From NCBI GenBank assembly GCA_947453525.1, contig CANGHD010000003.1, positions 1-62,562 of the forward strand: a stretch of DNA of 62,562 nt, written 5' to 3'. Positions within the stretch are counted from its first letter, which is position 1. Each line of letters opens with the position of its first letter. The stretch is from Paracoccaceae bacterium (lineage in GTDB: Bacteria > Pseudomonadota > Alphaproteobacteria > Rhodobacterales > Rhodobacteraceae). Positions 15,526-25,297 of this stretch are shown piece after piece. The position numbers were made by a program, and so were the translations under genes. The notes beneath the pieces are model-generated. The model did not search any database and was not told the origin of the DNA. It saw nothing but the letters and a program-made list of their open reading frames with translations.

Positions 15526-16630
15526 ATGGAGGATGTTGAAACTCTAACAGTTTGGATCGATCCTGACGTGGTGGACGCCGATATCCTGCGCGCCCAGCGC
15601 CTGTTCGGCGGCTTGGGAAAGCGATTTTGCCCCCAGATCAAGACCCACAAGATCCCTGATCTCGCCCGTGTTCAGGTAGAGGCCGGCGCGGCGGGAATTG
15701 CCCGCCAGAAAGTCTCCGAAACCGAGGTCCAGAAAGCAGCGGAGTTCGGCGACATCCTATTGCGCCACGATCTTCTGTCTTCTGAAAATATCCCCCGCGC
15801 GGGTCTTGGTCGAGTTTGGGCAGATCACCGGTGTGTCCGACAATGTCGCGGCGGTGGCCACTCTGTGGGCCGAAATGGCGGGTGAAGCCACGCCCGGTGC
15901 GGGTTCTGGTCAAGCGCGATACCGCCATGGCGCGCTGCGGCGTCCCAAGTCCCGAGGACGCCCGTAATCTGGCACGCCGGATCGGACAGTCCAAAGGGTT
16001 GCGGTTCGGCGGGCCGCTGGCATATCCGAACCCAGATGACGTCAAGCGCGTTGAGGCCGTTCTGCCAACGGCCCGCGACCTTTGGGCGCCGGATGCCGGC
16101 CCTTGCGAGATCATCTCCCGCAGCGACACGCCGTCGCTGGACAAGGCGGGATTTACCGCCAGCATCACAGAAAATCGTGCAAAGGCCTATATTTACAACG
16201 ACCGCTCGCTGATCAACCCGAAGACTTGTGTGATGGCGGATTGCGCGTTGACCGTCCTGACAACGGTCGTCAGCCGCCCAAGCCCCGGACCGCGCCATTC
16301 TGGACGCGGGGTCCAAGACGCTGACTTCTGAGCTTATCGGTCTGCGAGGCGACGGCATGCTGCGCGATGACGCCGAGGCTCAGATCTGCGGCCCAGCGAG
16401 GCCATGGCCTTGCCGACCTGCGCCACAGTCTTCACCGCCCAAAGATCGGTAGGAAGGTCCAGATGATCCCGAACCACGCCTGTCCGGTCAGCAATCTGAC
16501 CAATCGGGTGATTTTCCAAAGCGCCGCTGACGCGGTTCGGTCCGCAGAAGTCGCAGCACGGGGGTTGCGTGATCTGACGCCATGCAATCGGCAGCATCCA
16601 TATTGCCTTGCCCGACTTATTCCCGTTTGA
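15526..16630 (+). pseudogene. Decayed D-threonine aldolase / alanine-racemase-domain gene
   Basis: Remains of a PLP enzyme of the D-threonine aldolase/D-serine dehydratase-like family, split over shifting frames. From ATG 15526 the first frame gives WIDPDVVDADILRAQ, then CPQIKTHKIPDLARVQ with the PLP lysine, then AGIARQKVSETEVQKAAEF. The match moves to the next frame near 15790 (ITGVSDNVAAVATLWAEMAG) and again near 15885 (VLVKRDTAMARCGVPSPEDA, RAKAYIYNDRSLIN, CALTVLTTVVSRP). Near 16285 it moves once more (DRAILDAGSKTLTSELIGLRGDG), and near 16400 again (KVQMIPNHACPVSNLTNRV). At least four frameshifts break it, so no functional product is expected. It lies between cheD and the deacetylase gene. 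Confidence 0.85.
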
Positions 16631-16652
16631 TCGGCCCAAACAGGGGAAGATC

Positions 16653-17576
16653 ATGACGCTCATCTATTCACATCCCGACTCTGCCCGACATCGCACCCCG
16701 CCCGGCCATCCGGAACAAGTGGACAGGGTGGAGGCGGCCGAGCGTGGATTGGCACGATTGAGCCTGACGCACCATCATTCGCCCCTCGCCGAAGAGGCCG
16801 ACCTTCTGCGCTGCCATCCGCAAGTCCATGTCGACCGCATCAGGAATTCAGAACCGACTACGGGAACCGTTCAGCTTGACCCGGACACCTGGATGTCGCC
16901 CGGCTCGTACGAAGCCGCACTGCGCGCCGTTGGGGGAGCTTGTGCGGCGGTGGATGCGGTTCTGGACGGCGCGGCGAAGACCGCCTTCGTGCTGGCGCGC
17001 CCACCGGGACACCATGCCGAAAGCGCCACTCCCATGGGGTTTTGCCTGTTCGGCACGGTCGCCATCGCGGCCAAACGCGCCTTGGATCACCACGGTCTGA
17101 CCCGTGTGGCCGTGGTGGATTTCGACGTGCATCACGGCAACGGCACACAGGACCTGCTTTGGAACGAGCCGCGCGCCCTGTTCGTCACAAGCCAGCAAAT
17201 GCCGCTCTGGCCCGGCACCGGCGATCGCAGCGAAACAGGCGCGCATGGCCAGATCATCAACATCCCCCTCGCCCCTCACTCCGACGGCAAGGCGATGCGC
17301 GCGGCCTACGAGGCCGACGTTTTCCCGGCTTTGGAGTCTTGGAAGCCCGAACTGATCCTCATCTCGGCCGGCTTTGACGCCCATGCCGACGACCCCCTCG
17401 CGCAGTTGAACTGGCATGAGGCGGATTTCGCCTGGCTGACCCACAGGCTGTGCGATGTCGCTGACCGGCACGCCTTGGGCCGGGTGGTATCCTGTCTGGA
17501 AGGCGGCTATGATCTGGCTGCGCTGACGGCCTCGGTCGCGGCACATGTGGGCGTCTTGCAGGAGCGTGGCCTTTGA
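16653..17576 (+). CDS. Histone-deacetylase-family protein (acetylpolyamine amidohydrolase type)
   Basis: Zinc-dependent deacetylase of the class II HDAC/acetylpolyamine amidohydrolase family, 307 residues, cytosolic. The charge-relay and zinc residues are visible: RPPGHHAE (about 125), DFDVHHGNGTQ (about 155, Asp and His zinc ligands), AGFDAHADDPL (about 245, third ligand) and CLEGGYDL near the end. Likely substrates are acetylated polyamines or proteins; sequence alone does not decide. The ATG at 16653 follows AGGGGAAG. The frame is open back to 16608 without a ribosome-binding site. Its stop overlaps the TTG start of xseB. Confidence 0.92.
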   Translation: MTLIYSHPDSARHRTPPGHPEQVDRVEAAERGLARLSLTHHHSPLAEEADLLRCHPQVHVDRIRNSEPTTGTVQLDPDTWMSPGSYEAALRAVGGACAAVDAVLDGAAKTAFVLARPPGHHAESATPMGFCLFGTVAIAAKRALDHHGLTRVAVVDFDVHHGNGTQDLLWNEPRALFVTSQQMPLWPGTGDRSETGAHGQIINIPLAPHSDGKAMRAAYEADVFPALESWKPELILISAGFDAHADDPLAQLNWHEADFAWLTHRLCDVADRHALGRVVSCLEGGYDLAALTASVAAHVGVLQERGL

Positions 17577-17824
17577 CCGAGAAAACCGCCGAGAAACTTG
17601 TCGCAGAATTGACCTTCGAAGAGGCCATGGCTGAGCTTGAAAAAGTTGTCACCCAGTTGGAACGGGGCGATGTCGCTCTGGAGCAGTCGATCAAGCTCTA
17701 CGAACGCGGGGCCGCTTTGAAAGCCCTCTGCGCAAGCAAGTTGAAAGATGCCGAAGAGAAGGTCGAACTGATCCGCGCCGCAGAGGGCAAGGCCGTGGGC
17801 ACGACCGCGGTGGAGGGCTTGTGA
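17573..17824 (+). CDS. xseB: Exodeoxyribonuclease VII small subunit
   Basis: An 83-residue helical protein that binds XseA to form exonuclease VII. The family signature LTFEEAMAELEKVVTQLERGDVALEQSIKLYERG is present almost in full at about 13-46, followed by CASKLKDAEEKVE. It begins with TTG inside the preceding stop codon, and its own stop overlaps the GTG of ispA, so the four genes from the deacetylase to dxs form one transcript. No xseA is in the window. Confidence 0.93.
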   Translation: MTEKTAEKLVAELTFEEAMAELEKVVTQLERGDVALEQSIKLYERGAALKALCASKLKDAEEKVELIRAAEGKAVGTTAVEGL

Positions 17825-18687
17825 GCTTCCCCGACATTCTCGCTGCCGATGCCGCCGCTGTTCAGGCTCGGCTGACTGCAGCCCTTGCCGACAATGCCGA
17901 TGCTCCCGTGATCCACGCCATGCGCTATGCCCTGAACGGCGGCAAACGCCTGCGTGGCTTTCTGGTTCTGGAAAGCGCCCGTCTGCATGGCGTGGGCGAC
18001 CGCGCCCTCAGCGCCGCTGCCGCGATCGAGGCCTTGCACGCCTATTCCCTGATCCATGACGACCTGCCCTGCATGGATGATGACGACCTGCGGCGGGGCC
18101 AGCCGACCGTTCACAAGAAGTGGGACGAGGCTACGGCCGTTCTCGCTGGCGATGCCCTGCAAACGCTGGCCTTCGAACTGCTGTGCGACCCCACCTTGGG
18201 CTCTGCCGAGGTGCGGATGGGCTTGGTCCTTGGCCTCGCCAGGGCGTCCGGGGCCGAAGGTATGGTGCTGGGGCAAGCGCTGGACATGGCCGCCGAGGTC
18301 GCCTCCAGCCCGCTGACACTCGGCCAGATCACCCATCTGCAAGCCGGCAAGACCGGCGCGCTCATCCGTTTTGCCGCCCAGGCCGGGGCGATCATCGCGG
18401 GCGCAGACCCGAAACCTCTGGACGCCTATGCGCAGGCTTTGGGCCTTGCCTTTCAGATTGCCGACGACATTCTGGACGTGAAGGGCGACCCGGCAAAAGC
18501 CGGAAAGCGTCTTGGCAAGGATGCCCAAGCCGGAAAAGCCACGTTCGTCTCGCTTCTTGGGCTGGACGGCGCCGAGGCACGGGCTGCGGCGCTGATCGCG
18601 GAGGCCGAAGCCCATCTTTCCCCCTATGGCACCAAAGCCGCGACACTGATCGCGGCGGCGCGCTTCGTCATTGCGCGCGAAAGCTGA
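17821..18687 (+). CDS. ispA: Farnesyl (geranyl) diphosphate synthase
   Basis: Trans-prenyltransferase that condenses IPP with DMAPP/GPP to give farnesyl diphosphate for quinones, undecaprenol and, where present, carotenoids and bacteriochlorophyll. It has 288 residues with the first aspartate-rich motif [15 protein letters not shown] (about 79-93), the second motif [13 protein letters not shown] (about 214-226), [10 protein letters not shown], and the N-terminal [12 protein letters not shown] basic site. A GTG start overlaps the xseB stop. dxs follows seven bases downstream, so early and middle steps of isoprenoid synthesis are co-expressed. Confidence 0.95.
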   Translation: MSFPDILAADAAAVQARLTAALADNADAPVIHAMRYALNGGKRLRGFLVLESARLHGVGDRALSAAAAIEALHAYSLIHDDLPCMDDDDLRRGQPTVHKKWDEATAVLAGDALQTLAFELLCDPTLGSAEVRMGLVLGLARASGAEGMVLGQALDMAAEVASSPLTLGQITHLQAGKTGALIRFAAQAGAIIAGADPKPLDAYAQALGLAFQIADDILDVKGDPAKAGKRLGKDAQAGKATFVSLLGLDGAEARAAALIAEAEAHLSPYGTKAATLIAAARFVIARES

Positions 18688-18694
18688 GGACTTC

Positions 18695-20614
18695 ATGCCC
18701 GACCCTTCCCGCCCCTCGACCCCCACCCTCGACCGCGTCAGCATTCCCGCCGACATGAAGGCGCTGACCGACCGGGAGTTGCACGTTCTGGCCAACGAAC
18801 TGCGGGCCGAGACGATTTCCGCCGTCTCGGTCACGGGCGGACACCTTGGCGCGGGCTTGGGTGTGGTGGAACTGACCGTCGCCCTTCACGCTGTCTTCGA
18901 TACCCCGCGTGACAAGCTGATCTGGGACGTGGGCCACCAGTGCTATCCCCACAAGATCCTGACCGGCCGCCGCGACCGTATCCGTACCCTGCGCACCGAA
19001 GGCGGCCTGTCCGGCTTCACCAAACGCTCCGAAAGCCCCTATGACCCATTCGGCGCGGCGCATTCCTCCACCTCCATCTCGGCCGCCTTGGGCTTTGCCA
19101 TGGCCGCCGACCTGGGCGGCGACCCGGGTGATGCGATTGCGGTGATCGGCGACGGCTCCATGTCCGCCGGCATGGCGTTCGAGGCCTTGAACAACGCCGG
19201 CCACCTGAAAAAACGCCTCTTCGTCATCCTGAACGACAACGAGATGTCGATTGCGCCGCCGGTGGGTGCTTTGTCGTCGTACCTGAGCCGCCTATATGCC
19301 GGAGCACCATTCCAAGAGATCAAGCAGGCCGCAAAGGGCATGGTCAGCTTGCTGCCTGAACCCTTCCAGGAGGGTGCCCGTCGCGCGAAAGAGATGCTCA
19401 AGGGCCTGACGGTTGGCGGTACCCTGTTTGAGGAACTGGGCTTTTCCTACATCGGCCCGATTGATGGCCATGACCTTGACCAGCTTCTTCCGGTGTTGCG
19501 CACGGCGAGAGCCCGCGCCACCGGACCGACGCTGATTCATGTCATCACCAAGAAGGGCAAAGGCTACGCGCCCGCCGAGGCAGCGGCTGACAAGGGCCAC
19601 GCCCGCGCCAAATTCGATGTCCTGACGGGCGTGCAGAAGAAGGCCCCCTCCAACGCGCCCTCCTACACCAAGGTCTTCGCCGAGGCGTTGCTCCGCGAAG
19701 CCGAGGCTGACAGCAAGATCGTTGCCATCACCGCAGCCATGCCCGACGGCACAGGCCTAGACCTGTTCGCCACCCGATTCCCAAAGCGGATGTTTGACGT
19801 GGGTATTGCCGAGCAACACGCCGTCACCTTCTCGGCGGGCCTTGCGGCGGGCGGCATGAAACCCTTCTGCACGATCTACTCCACCTTCCTGCAACGCGGC
19901 TACGACCAAGTTGTGCATGATGTGGCGATCCAGCGCCTGCCCGTCCGCTTCGCCATCGACCGCGCTGGCCTGGTCGGCGCTGATGGCGCGACCCACGCTG
20001 GCGCATTCGACACCGCGTTCCTGTCCAACCTCCCGGGTTTTGTGGTGATGGCCGCCGCCGATGAGGCCGAGCTTGTCCACATGGTCGCCACCGCCGCCGC
20101 CCACAACTCCGGCCCAATCGCCTTCCGCTACCCCCGTGGCGAGGGCGTCGGCGTCGAGATGCCCGCAAAAGGCATTCCCCTCGAAATCGGCAAGGGCCGC
20201 ATCCTGCGCGAGGGCAAACGCGTGGCACTCCTCTCCTTCGGCACCCATCTGTCCGAGGTCCTGAAAGCCGCCGAAAGCCTCGGCCAACGCGGCCTGCCCC
20301 CTACGGTGGCGGATGCCCGCTTTGCCAAACCCCTCGACCGCGACCTGATCCTGCACCTCGCCCGCACGCATGAGGCGCTGATCACCATCGAAGAGGGCGC
20401 CATAGGCGGGTTCGCTTCCCACGTCGCCCACCTGCTGGCAGAGGAGGGCATCTTCGACAAAGGCCTGAAATTCCGCAGCATGGTCCTGCCCGACAGTTTC
20501 ATCGACCAAGCCTCGCCTGAGGCGATGTACCGCGTCGCCGGCATGGAGGCCTCACAGATCGAGGCCAAGGTCCTGGAAACCCTGGGCGTGGCGGTTGTGG
20601 GAAAGCGGGCTTGA
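18695..20614 (+). CDS. dxs: 1-deoxy-D-xylulose-5-phosphate synthase
   Basis: Thiamine-diphosphate enzyme of 639 residues making DXP from pyruvate and glyceraldehyde 3-phosphate, the entry step of the MEP pathway. Motifs are [16 protein letters not shown] (substrate histidine, about 76), the ThDP motif [18 protein letters not shown] (about 152-170), [18 protein letters not shown] with the catalytic Glu (about 367-384), and [18 protein letters not shown]. The ATG at 18695 has GCTGAGGA upstream. It follows ispA and overlaps the DUF2478 gene by four bases. Confidence 0.97.
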   Translation: MPDPSRPSTPTLDRVSIPADMKALTDRELHVLANELRAETISAVSVTGGHLGAGLGVVELTVALHAVFDTPRDKLIWDVGHQCYPHKILTGRRDRIRTLRTEGGLSGFTKRSESPYDPFGAAHSSTSISAALGFAMAADLGGDPGDAIAVIGDGSMSAGMAFEALNNAGHLKKRLFVILNDNEMSIAPPVGALSSYLSRLYAGAPFQEIKQAAKGMVSLLPEPFQEGARRAKEMLKGLTVGGTLFEELGFSYIGPIDGHDLDQLLPVLRTARARATGPTLIHVITKKGKGYAPAEAAADKGHARAKFDVLTGVQKKAPSNAPSYTKVFAEALLREAEADSKIVAITAAMPDGTGLDLFATRFPKRMFDVGIAEQHAVTFSAGLAAGGMKPFCTIYSTFLQRGYDQVVHDVAIQRLPVRFAIDRAGLVGADGATHAGAFDTAFLSNLPGFVVMAAADEAELVHMVATAAAHNSGPIAFRYPRGEGVGVEMPAKGIPLEIGKGRILREGKRVALLSFGTHLSEVLKAAESLGQRGLPPTVADARFAKPLDRDLILHLARTHEALITIEEGAIGGFASHVAHLLAEEGIFDKGLKFRSMVLPDSFIDQASPEAMYRVAGMEASQIEAKVLETLGVAVVGKRA

Positions 20615-21099
20615 ACATCCGCTATGTAAGTTTGCCCGGCCGGGGTCAGACCGATGCCTGTCTGACCGCTGCGGTGCGGTTGATGCAGGTGGCAGGGTTG
20701 CGGTTGTCGGGGACCTTTGCCTTGGAAACCGATGACCCCTCCTGTGACATGCAGTTGCAGGTCCTGCCGGATGGCCCGGTGATCCGCATCAACCAGAACC
20801 TTGGGCGCGAGGCCAGGGGCTGCCGTCTGGACGGTGGCGCGCTGGAGCACGCTGTGGTGGAGGTCGCGCAGCGCACCAAGGACGCGCAGGCGCTGATCGT
20901 CAACAAGTTCGGCAAACTGGAGGCCTCCGGTCGCGGCTATGTGCCGCTGATCGTGGCGGCGCTGGACAAAGGCGTTCCGGTGCTGATCGGCGTCAATACG
21001 CTGAACGTCCCTGAGTTGCTTGCCTTCGCGGGGGAGATGGCCGAGGCGCTGCCAGCCGATCCGCAGGGGATTGCTGACTGGGTCTTAGCGCTTAGCTAA
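20611..21099 (+). CDS. DUF2478 family protein
   Basis: A 162-residue protein matching the DUF2478 family, which in other genomes often lies near molybdenum transport genes and has a P-loop-like fold. Family text includes [11 protein letters not shown], the cysteine region [14 protein letters not shown] (about 70-83), [16 protein letters not shown] (about 94-109) and [14 protein letters not shown]. It starts with a TTG that overlaps the dxs stop. No molybdenum gene is nearby here, so the operon with dxs is noteworthy. The biochemical function of the family is not known to me. Confidence 0.82.
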   Translation: MNIRYVSLPGRGQTDACLTAAVRLMQVAGLRLSGTFALETDDPSCDMQLQVLPDGPVIRINQNLGREARGCRLDGGALEHAVVEVAQRTKDAQALIVNKFGKLEASGRGYVPLIVAALDKGVPVLIGVNTLNVPELLAFAGEMAEALPADPQGIADWVLALS

Positions 21100-21183
21100 T
21101 CAAGGCTGAGAATTTATGTTCTTGGCATTAAGCAAGGATTGTCCCAAGATCGGCATTCTGGCTTCAAAACCTCAGGACCCAAA

Positions 21184-21600
21184 ATGATCCACAAGCGCAT
21201 CCGCCCGTTCAACACCAAAGACACCTACCCGGAGCAGAAGCTGGACAATGACCTGAGCCACGCCGTGGTCACAAGGGGTGGCACGACAGTGTGGTTTCGC
21301 GGCGCATGCCCGCAAGACCTTGATACGGCAGAAAACCTTGGCAGCCATGACCCGGTGGAGCAGACCCATAAGGTCATGCAGAACATCCGGCAGATCATCG
21401 AGGAAGCCGGCGGCAAGATGGAGCATCTGGTCAAGCTGGTGGTCTACCTGACCGACGTCCGCCACCGCGAACCGGTTTACCGCACGATGGGCGAGTATAT
21501 CAAAGGCGTTCACCCGGTCTGCACTGGCCTGACGGTTGTGGCTTTGGCGCGTCCGGATTGGCTGGTCGAGATCGACGCCACTGCCGTGATCCCCGATTGA
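21184..21600 (+). CDS. RidA/YjgF family protein
   Basis: A 138-residue trimer-forming RidA-family protein, whose archetype hydrolyses reactive enamine/imine intermediates to ketoacids plus ammonia. The fold pattern shows in HAVVTRGGTTVWFRGACPQ, THKVMQNIRQIIEEAGGKMEHLVK and PDWLVEIDATAVI. The arginine that binds the substrate carboxylate in RidA may correspond to the one in ALARPDW. The ATG at 21184 is used; an upstream TTG at 21139 would add 15 unlike residues. It begins the tight RidA-DUF1028-LysR-flavoenzyme-amidohydrolase operon, whose flavoenzyme could plausibly produce imines. Confidence 0.9.
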   Translation: MIHKRIRPFNTKDTYPEQKLDNDLSHAVVTRGGTTVWFRGACPQDLDTAENLGSHDPVEQTHKVMQNIRQIIEEAGGKMEHLVKLVVYLTDVRHREPVYRTMGEYIKGVHPVCTGLTVVALARPDWLVEIDATAVIPD

Positions 21601-21601
21601 G

Positions 21602-22291
21602 ATGACCTTTTCTCTCGTCGCCCGTTGCGCCCAAACCCGCCAGTTCGGCATGGCCATCTCCTCCTCCTCCCCCGCCGTCGCGGCGCGGTGTGCCTACGCG
21701 CGCGCTGGAGTGGGCGCGGCGGCCAGTCAGAACATCACCAATCCCGGCTTGGGGGATGTGATGCTGGACCTGCTGGCCTCGGGGCTTTCCGCGCCGGACG
21801 CGGTCGCGGAGGCCGTCGCCCGTGAGAAATTCCCCGAATACCGACAGCTTCTTTGCGTGGATGCAGAAGGGCGGACGGCCACGTGGTCCGGCCGGAACGC
21901 GCTCGGCATCTGGGGCGCTGCGGAGGGCGAGAACGTGGCGGCAGGCGGCAATCTGCTGGCTGACAAAGCCATTCCCGCAGCGATGGTGATGGCTTTCGAG
22001 GCCGCACCGGGCCATCTGGGCGACCGGCTTTTGACCGCCATGCAGGCCGCCTTGGCCTTGGGCGGCGAAGCGGGTCCGGTGCATTCGGCAGGTCTGCTCA
22101 TTGTCGGCCGCCACCCCTGGCCGCTCGCCGAATTGCGGTGTGATTGGGAGCAGGGTGACCCGATTGCCCACATCACCCGCGCTTGGGCGGTCTACAAACC
22201 ACAGATGGAAGCCTACCAGACCCGCGCCCTCGACCCCCGTGCGGCGCCGGCTTACGGCGTGCCCGGTGACGTCGGGCCGGGCGAGACTTAG
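21602..22291 (+). CDS. DUF1028 family protein (Ntn-hydrolase-like)
   Basis: A 229-residue member of DUF1028, a family thought to have an Ntn-hydrolase fold. It opens MTFSLVARCAQTRQFGMAISSSSPAVAARC, as these proteins do, with GVGAAASQNITNPGLGDVML and AAGGNLLADKAI further in. The family is often found beside RidA proteins and amidohydrolases and is suspected to act on small amides or cyclic nitrogen compounds; this is not established. It starts two bases after the RidA stop and abuts the LysR gene. Confidence 0.85.
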   Translation: MTFSLVARCAQTRQFGMAISSSSPAVAARCAYARAGVGAAASQNITNPGLGDVMLDLLASGLSAPDAVAEAVAREKFPEYRQLLCVDAEGRTATWSGRNALGIWGAAEGENVAAGGNLLADKAIPAAMVMAFEAAPGHLGDRLLTAMQAALALGGEAGPVHSAGLLIVGRHPWPLAELRCDWEQGDPIAHITRAWAVYKPQMEAYQTRALDPRAAPAYGVPGDVGPGET

Positions 22292-23221
22292 GTGGCGTTT
22301 CGCTTCACGCTGCGCCAGTTGGAATACCTTGTGGCCGTGGGCCGGGCGGGGTCGATCACCTTGGCGGCGGAGGGACTGAATGTCTCGCCCCCCTCGATCT
22401 CCACTGCCATCGCGCAGTTGGAGGCGGAGTTTGGCCTGCCTCTGTTCGTGCGCAAACATGCCCACGGCATGTCACCCACGCAATCGGGGCGCGAGATGAT
22501 CCGCGAGGCGGCGCTGGCCTTGGCCGCTGCGGGCCGCTTGACCGAACTCGCCGCCCAGTACAGGGGCACAGTGAAGGGGCGGCTCAATATCGGGTGTCTG
22601 CTGACCTTCGCCCAGATCCTTGTCCCACAATTGCGCCGCAGCTTCATCACCCGCTATCCCGAGGTGGAGTTCCACCAAAGCGAAACCCACCAAGCCGCGC
22701 TGATCGACGGATTGCGCGATGCGGCGCTGGACGTAGCGCTGACCTATGATCTGGCTTTGCCGGGCGATCTGGAGTTCATCGAACTGGCCTCGCTGCCCCC
22801 GTTCGTCATGCTGCCCGCGGCGCATCCGTTGGGTCAGCGCGCGTCGCTGTCGCTTTCAGAGCTGGAGGAGGTCCCGCTGATCCTGCTGGACCTGCCCTTG
22901 TCGGCAGACTATTTCCTGTCGTTCTTCGAAAAAGCGTCTCTGAAGCCGCGGATTGTGGACCGCAGCCGGGATATGGCGGTGGTGCGGTCGCTGGTGGCCA
23001 ATGATTTCGGCTATTCGATTGCCAATGTCCGTCCCCAAAGCAACCGGGCACCGGACGGCAAGGCTTTGGCTTATGTTCCCCTGTCCGGCCCGCTGCAACC
23101 GATGCGGATGGGCCTGCTGTGCGCCAATGGCAGCCGCGCCTCGCTGACCATCCGCGCCTTCATCGACCATGCGACCGAGACCCTGCAAACCATCCTGCCC
23201 GACCTGATCCTGCGAGTGTGA
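22292..23221 (+). CDS. LysR-family transcriptional regulator
   Basis: A 309-residue LysR-type activator/repressor. The N-terminal helix-turn-helix (about 5-65) reads FTLRQLEYLVAVGRAGSITL and PPSISTAIAQLEAEFGLPLF. The C-terminal effector domain (about 95-300) has the two-lobe periplasmic-binding-like pattern. It starts with GTG immediately after the DUF1028 stop and ends six bases before the flavoenzyme gene. LysR regulators are usually divergent from their targets; being in the middle of the operon suggests autoregulation. The inducer is unknown. Confidence 0.93.
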   Translation: MAFRFTLRQLEYLVAVGRAGSITLAAEGLNVSPPSISTAIAQLEAEFGLPLFVRKHAHGMSPTQSGREMIREAALALAAAGRLTELAAQYRGTVKGRLNIGCLLTFAQILVPQLRRSFITRYPEVEFHQSETHQAALIDGLRDAALDVALTYDLALPGDLEFIELASLPPFVMLPAAHPLGQRASLSLSELEEVPLILLDLPLSADYFLSFFEKASLKPRIVDRSRDMAVVRSLVANDFGYSIANVRPQSNRAPDGKALAYVPLSGPLQPMRMGLLCANGSRASLTIRAFIDHATETLQTILPDLILRV

Positions 23222-23227
23222 TTTTCG

Positions 23228-25294
23228 ATGCGCAACCCCCGCTATGACATCCTGTTCCAGCCTTTGGCCATCGGCCCGCTGACGGCGAAGAACCGGTTCT
23301 ATCAGGTGCCGCATTGCAACGGCGGCGGCTACCGTGACCCTTCGGCAGCAGCGGCGATGCGGGGCATGAAGGCCGAGGGCGGATGGGGCGTGATCTTCAC
23401 CGAACAGACCGAGATGCACCATACGTCGGAAATCACGCCCTTTATCGAGTTGCGGCTGTGGGAGGACAAGGACATTCCCTCCATCGCCAAGATGGCGGAT
23501 GCGATGAAGACGCATGGGGCCTTGGCCGGGATTCAGCTGGCTTATTCCGGCATCAACGGGCCCAACATGTACACCAAGGAGGTACCTCTGGCGCCCTCGG
23601 CCCTGCCGATCCGGACTTTCACCAATGATCCGGTGCAGGCGCGGGCGATGGACAAGGCGGACATCAAGAACCTCCGCCGCTGGTTCGTGAATGCGGCCAA
23701 ACGAAGCAAGCGGGCCGGCTTCGATTTGATCTGCCTCTATGGCGCTCATGGCTTTGGGATTTTTCAGCATTTCTTGTCCCGGGCAACCAATCAACGCACG
23801 GATGAATATGGCGGCAGTCTGGAGAACCGCTCTCGCTTTGCGCGAGAGGTGGTGGCGGATATGCGCGACGCCGTCGGCGATACGATGGCGCTGACCATGC
23901 GGGTGTCGCTGGACGAAACCATCGGGGAGTTGGGATTTTCCAACGCCGAGGTCCGCGATTTCATTTCTATGAATGCGGAACTGCCGGATTTGTGGGACCT
24001 GGCCATGGGGACTTGGGAGGATTGCTCCGGCCCCTCGCGCTTCAAGGAGGAGGCCGCGCAAGAGGCTTGGGTGACCGGCATCCGCGAGCTTAGTCCGCGT
24101 CCGGTGGTGGGGGTTGGGCGGTTCACCTCGCCCGATGTGATGGCGCGGATGATCACCTCGGGGCGGCTGGATTTCATCGGCTGCGCAAGGCCCTCGATCG
24201 CCGATCCGTTTATCCCCAGAAAGATCGACGAGGGCCGGGTCGAGGACATCCGCGAATGCATCGGCTGCAACATCTGCATCACCGGCGACATGACGCAAGG
24301 CATGGGCCGCTGCACGCAGAACCCGACCTGGATGGAAGAATGGCGGCGCGGCTGGCATCCGGAGAAGATCGCCACGAAAGGGCAAAGTGATAACGTCCTG
24401 ATCGTAGGCTCCGGCCCCGCCGGGCTGGAGGCGGCGCGGGCGGCGGCTTTGCGCGGCTATGACGTGGCGGTGGCCGAGGCGCGGGAAGAGTTCGGCGGCC
24501 GCGTGGCGCGCGAGCGGCTGTTGCCAGGCTTGTCGGCTTGGGGCCGTGTGGCGGATTATCGGCTGTTTCAGCTGAAACAGAGACCAAATGTGCAGCTCTA
24601 TCCCGGCTCGCGTCTAACGGCGGACGAGGTTCTGGAGTTCGGCTTCCAGCATGTCTGCGTGGCCACCGGGTCTGCGTGGCGGGCCGATGGCGTCGCGCGC
24701 CAGCATGTCGTGGCACTGCCGATGGACCCGGCCCTGCCCATCTTCACGCCAGATGACCTGATGACCGGACGCCTGCCGAAGGGCCGCGTCGTAATCTTCG
24801 ACGATGACCACTACTACATGGGCGGCGTGCTGGCGGAACTTTGTGCACAACAGGGCTGTACGGTGACCTTGGTCACACCCTCGGCCTTCGTTTCGGACTG
24901 GACCGCCAACACGCTGGAGCAACGCGCCATCCATCGGCGGCTGGCATCGCTTGGGGTGACCATCCGCCTGAACACCGGCATTGCCGCGATCCGGGCGGAG
25001 GAGGTGGAAACCAATTGCACCTATACCGATCAGCGCGGGCGGATTGGCTGCGATGCCGTGGTGCTGGTGACCTCCCGCATGTCGGACGACGGTCTGTACC
25101 TTGCTCTGAAATCCCGCGAGGGGGAGTGGGCCGATGCCGGGATCAGATCGGTGAAAGTGATCGGCGATGCCGCCGCCCCTGCCCCGATCGCCTGGGCGAC
25201 CTTTGCAGGTCACCGTTATGCCAGGGAGCTGGACGAACCCGATTGGGGCGACGCCCTACCCTTCCGCCGCGAAGTCACCTTGCTGGAGGATTAG
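23228..25294 (+). CDS. FMN/FAD/4Fe-4S oxidoreductase, N-methylproline or dimethylglycine demethylase type
   Basis: A 688-residue enzyme of the 2,4-dienoyl-CoA reductase/trimethylamine dehydrogenase group. The N-terminal TIM barrel (1-370) binds FMN, with FYQVPHCNGGGYRDP, LYGAHGFGIFQHFLS and NQRTDEYGGSLENRSRF. A 4Fe-4S cluster motif follows (CIGCNICITGDMTQGMGRC, about 345-363), then an NAD/FAD-binding half with VLIVGSGPAGLEAARAA (about 390). The text most resembles proteins annotated N-methylproline demethylase (stachydrine catabolism) or DgcA (dimethylglycine demethylation). The exact substrate is inference. It is six bases downstream of lysR and four bases before the amidohydrolase. Confidence 0.85.
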   Translation: MRNPRYDILFQPLAIGPLTAKNRFYQVPHCNGGGYRDPSAAAAMRGMKAEGGWGVIFTEQTEMHHTSEITPFIELRLWEDKDIPSIAKMADAMKTHGALAGIQLAYSGINGPNMYTKEVPLAPSALPIRTFTNDPVQARAMDKADIKNLRRWFVNAAKRSKRAGFDLICLYGAHGFGIFQHFLSRATNQRTDEYGGSLENRSRFAREVVADMRDAVGDTMALTMRVSLDETIGELGFSNAEVRDFISMNAELPDLWDLAMGTWEDCSGPSRFKEEAAQEAWVTGIRELSPRPVVGVGRFTSPDVMARMITSGRLDFIGCARPSIADPFIPRKIDEGRVEDIRECIGCNICITGDMTQGMGRCTQNPTWMEEWRRGWHPEKIATKGQSDNVLIVGSGPAGLEAARAAALRGYDVAVAEAREEFGGRVARERLLPGLSAWGRVADYRLFQLKQRPNVQLYPGSRLTADEVLEFGFQHVCVATGSAWRADGVARQHVVALPMDPALPIFTPDDLMTGRLPKGRVVIFDDDHYYMGGVLAELCAQQGCTVTLVTPSAFVSDWTANTLEQRAIHRRLASLGVTIRLNTGIAAIRAEEVETNCTYTDQRGRIGCDAVVLVTSRMSDDGLYLALKSREGEWADAGIRSVKVIGDAAAPAPIAWATFAGHRYARELDEPDWGDALPFRREVTLLED

Positions 25295-25297
25295 GCC

